A stretch of DNA of 5,530 nt from Candidatus Schekmanbacteria bacterium (GTDB lineage Bacteria; Schekmanbacteria; GWA2-38-11; J061). The DNA is taken from NCBI GenBank assembly GCA_003695725.1, contig RFHX01000308.1, positions 1-5,530 on the forward strand, written 5' to 3'. The stretch's first letter is position 1, and each line of letters starts with the position of its first letter. The position numbers and the translations under genes were made by a program. Below the pieces are notes generated by a model. The model made no database searches and had not been told where the DNA came from. It saw nothing but the letters and a program-made list of their open reading frames with translations. This document shows, in pieces, positions 5,529-5,530 of the stretch.

Positions 5529-5530
5529 AA

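Overview
The window looks like ordinary chromosomal DNA from an AT-rich bacterium. Genes are compactly arranged, ribosome-binding sites are strong and AGGAGG-like, and the promoters look like sigma70 sites with TTGACA boxes. IspH, the last enzyme of the bacterial MEP isoprenoid route, argues against an archaeon. I cannot name the phylum. An uncultivated or anaerobic lineage is possible, but that is a guess. There are no rRNA, tRNA, CRISPR, IS or phage features.

Layout from left to right. A creatininase-family amidohydrolase (54-785, +) faces a minus-strand pair, ispH (1094-1936) followed by a YggT-family membrane protein gene (819-1055). An AT-rich divergent region (1937-2202) separates ispH from lpdA (2203-3621, +), which encodes dihydrolipoamide dehydrogenase. 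This region holds a candidate promoter for each direction and a set of direct and inverted repeats that touch both -10 boxes. After lpdA comes a well-formed promoter, then a two-gene unit. The first gene encodes a small four-cysteine zinc-ribbon-like protein with an extremely acidic tail (3721-4002). The second, 27 bases on, encodes an FAD-dependent oxidoreductase of the geranylgeranyl reductase/FixC-like superfamily (4030-5331). A nested hairpin with a T-tract (5419-5472) probably ends this unit. The last bases may hold the C-terminus of a convergent minus-strand gene.

How the genes may work together. IspH makes IPP/DMAPP, and the geranylgeranyl-reductase-like protein belongs to a superfamily that often reduces isoprenoid chains, so an isoprenoid or lipid theme is possible but not shown. 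Lpd is the E3 subunit of 2-oxoacid dehydrogenase or glycine cleavage complexes, none of whose other parts lie here. The most unusual items are the acidic protein, with one basic residue in 93 and aromatic residues every 4-5 positions, its pairing with the flavoprotein, and the repeat array between ispH and lpdA. None of this proves a new system. They are the places I would look first.
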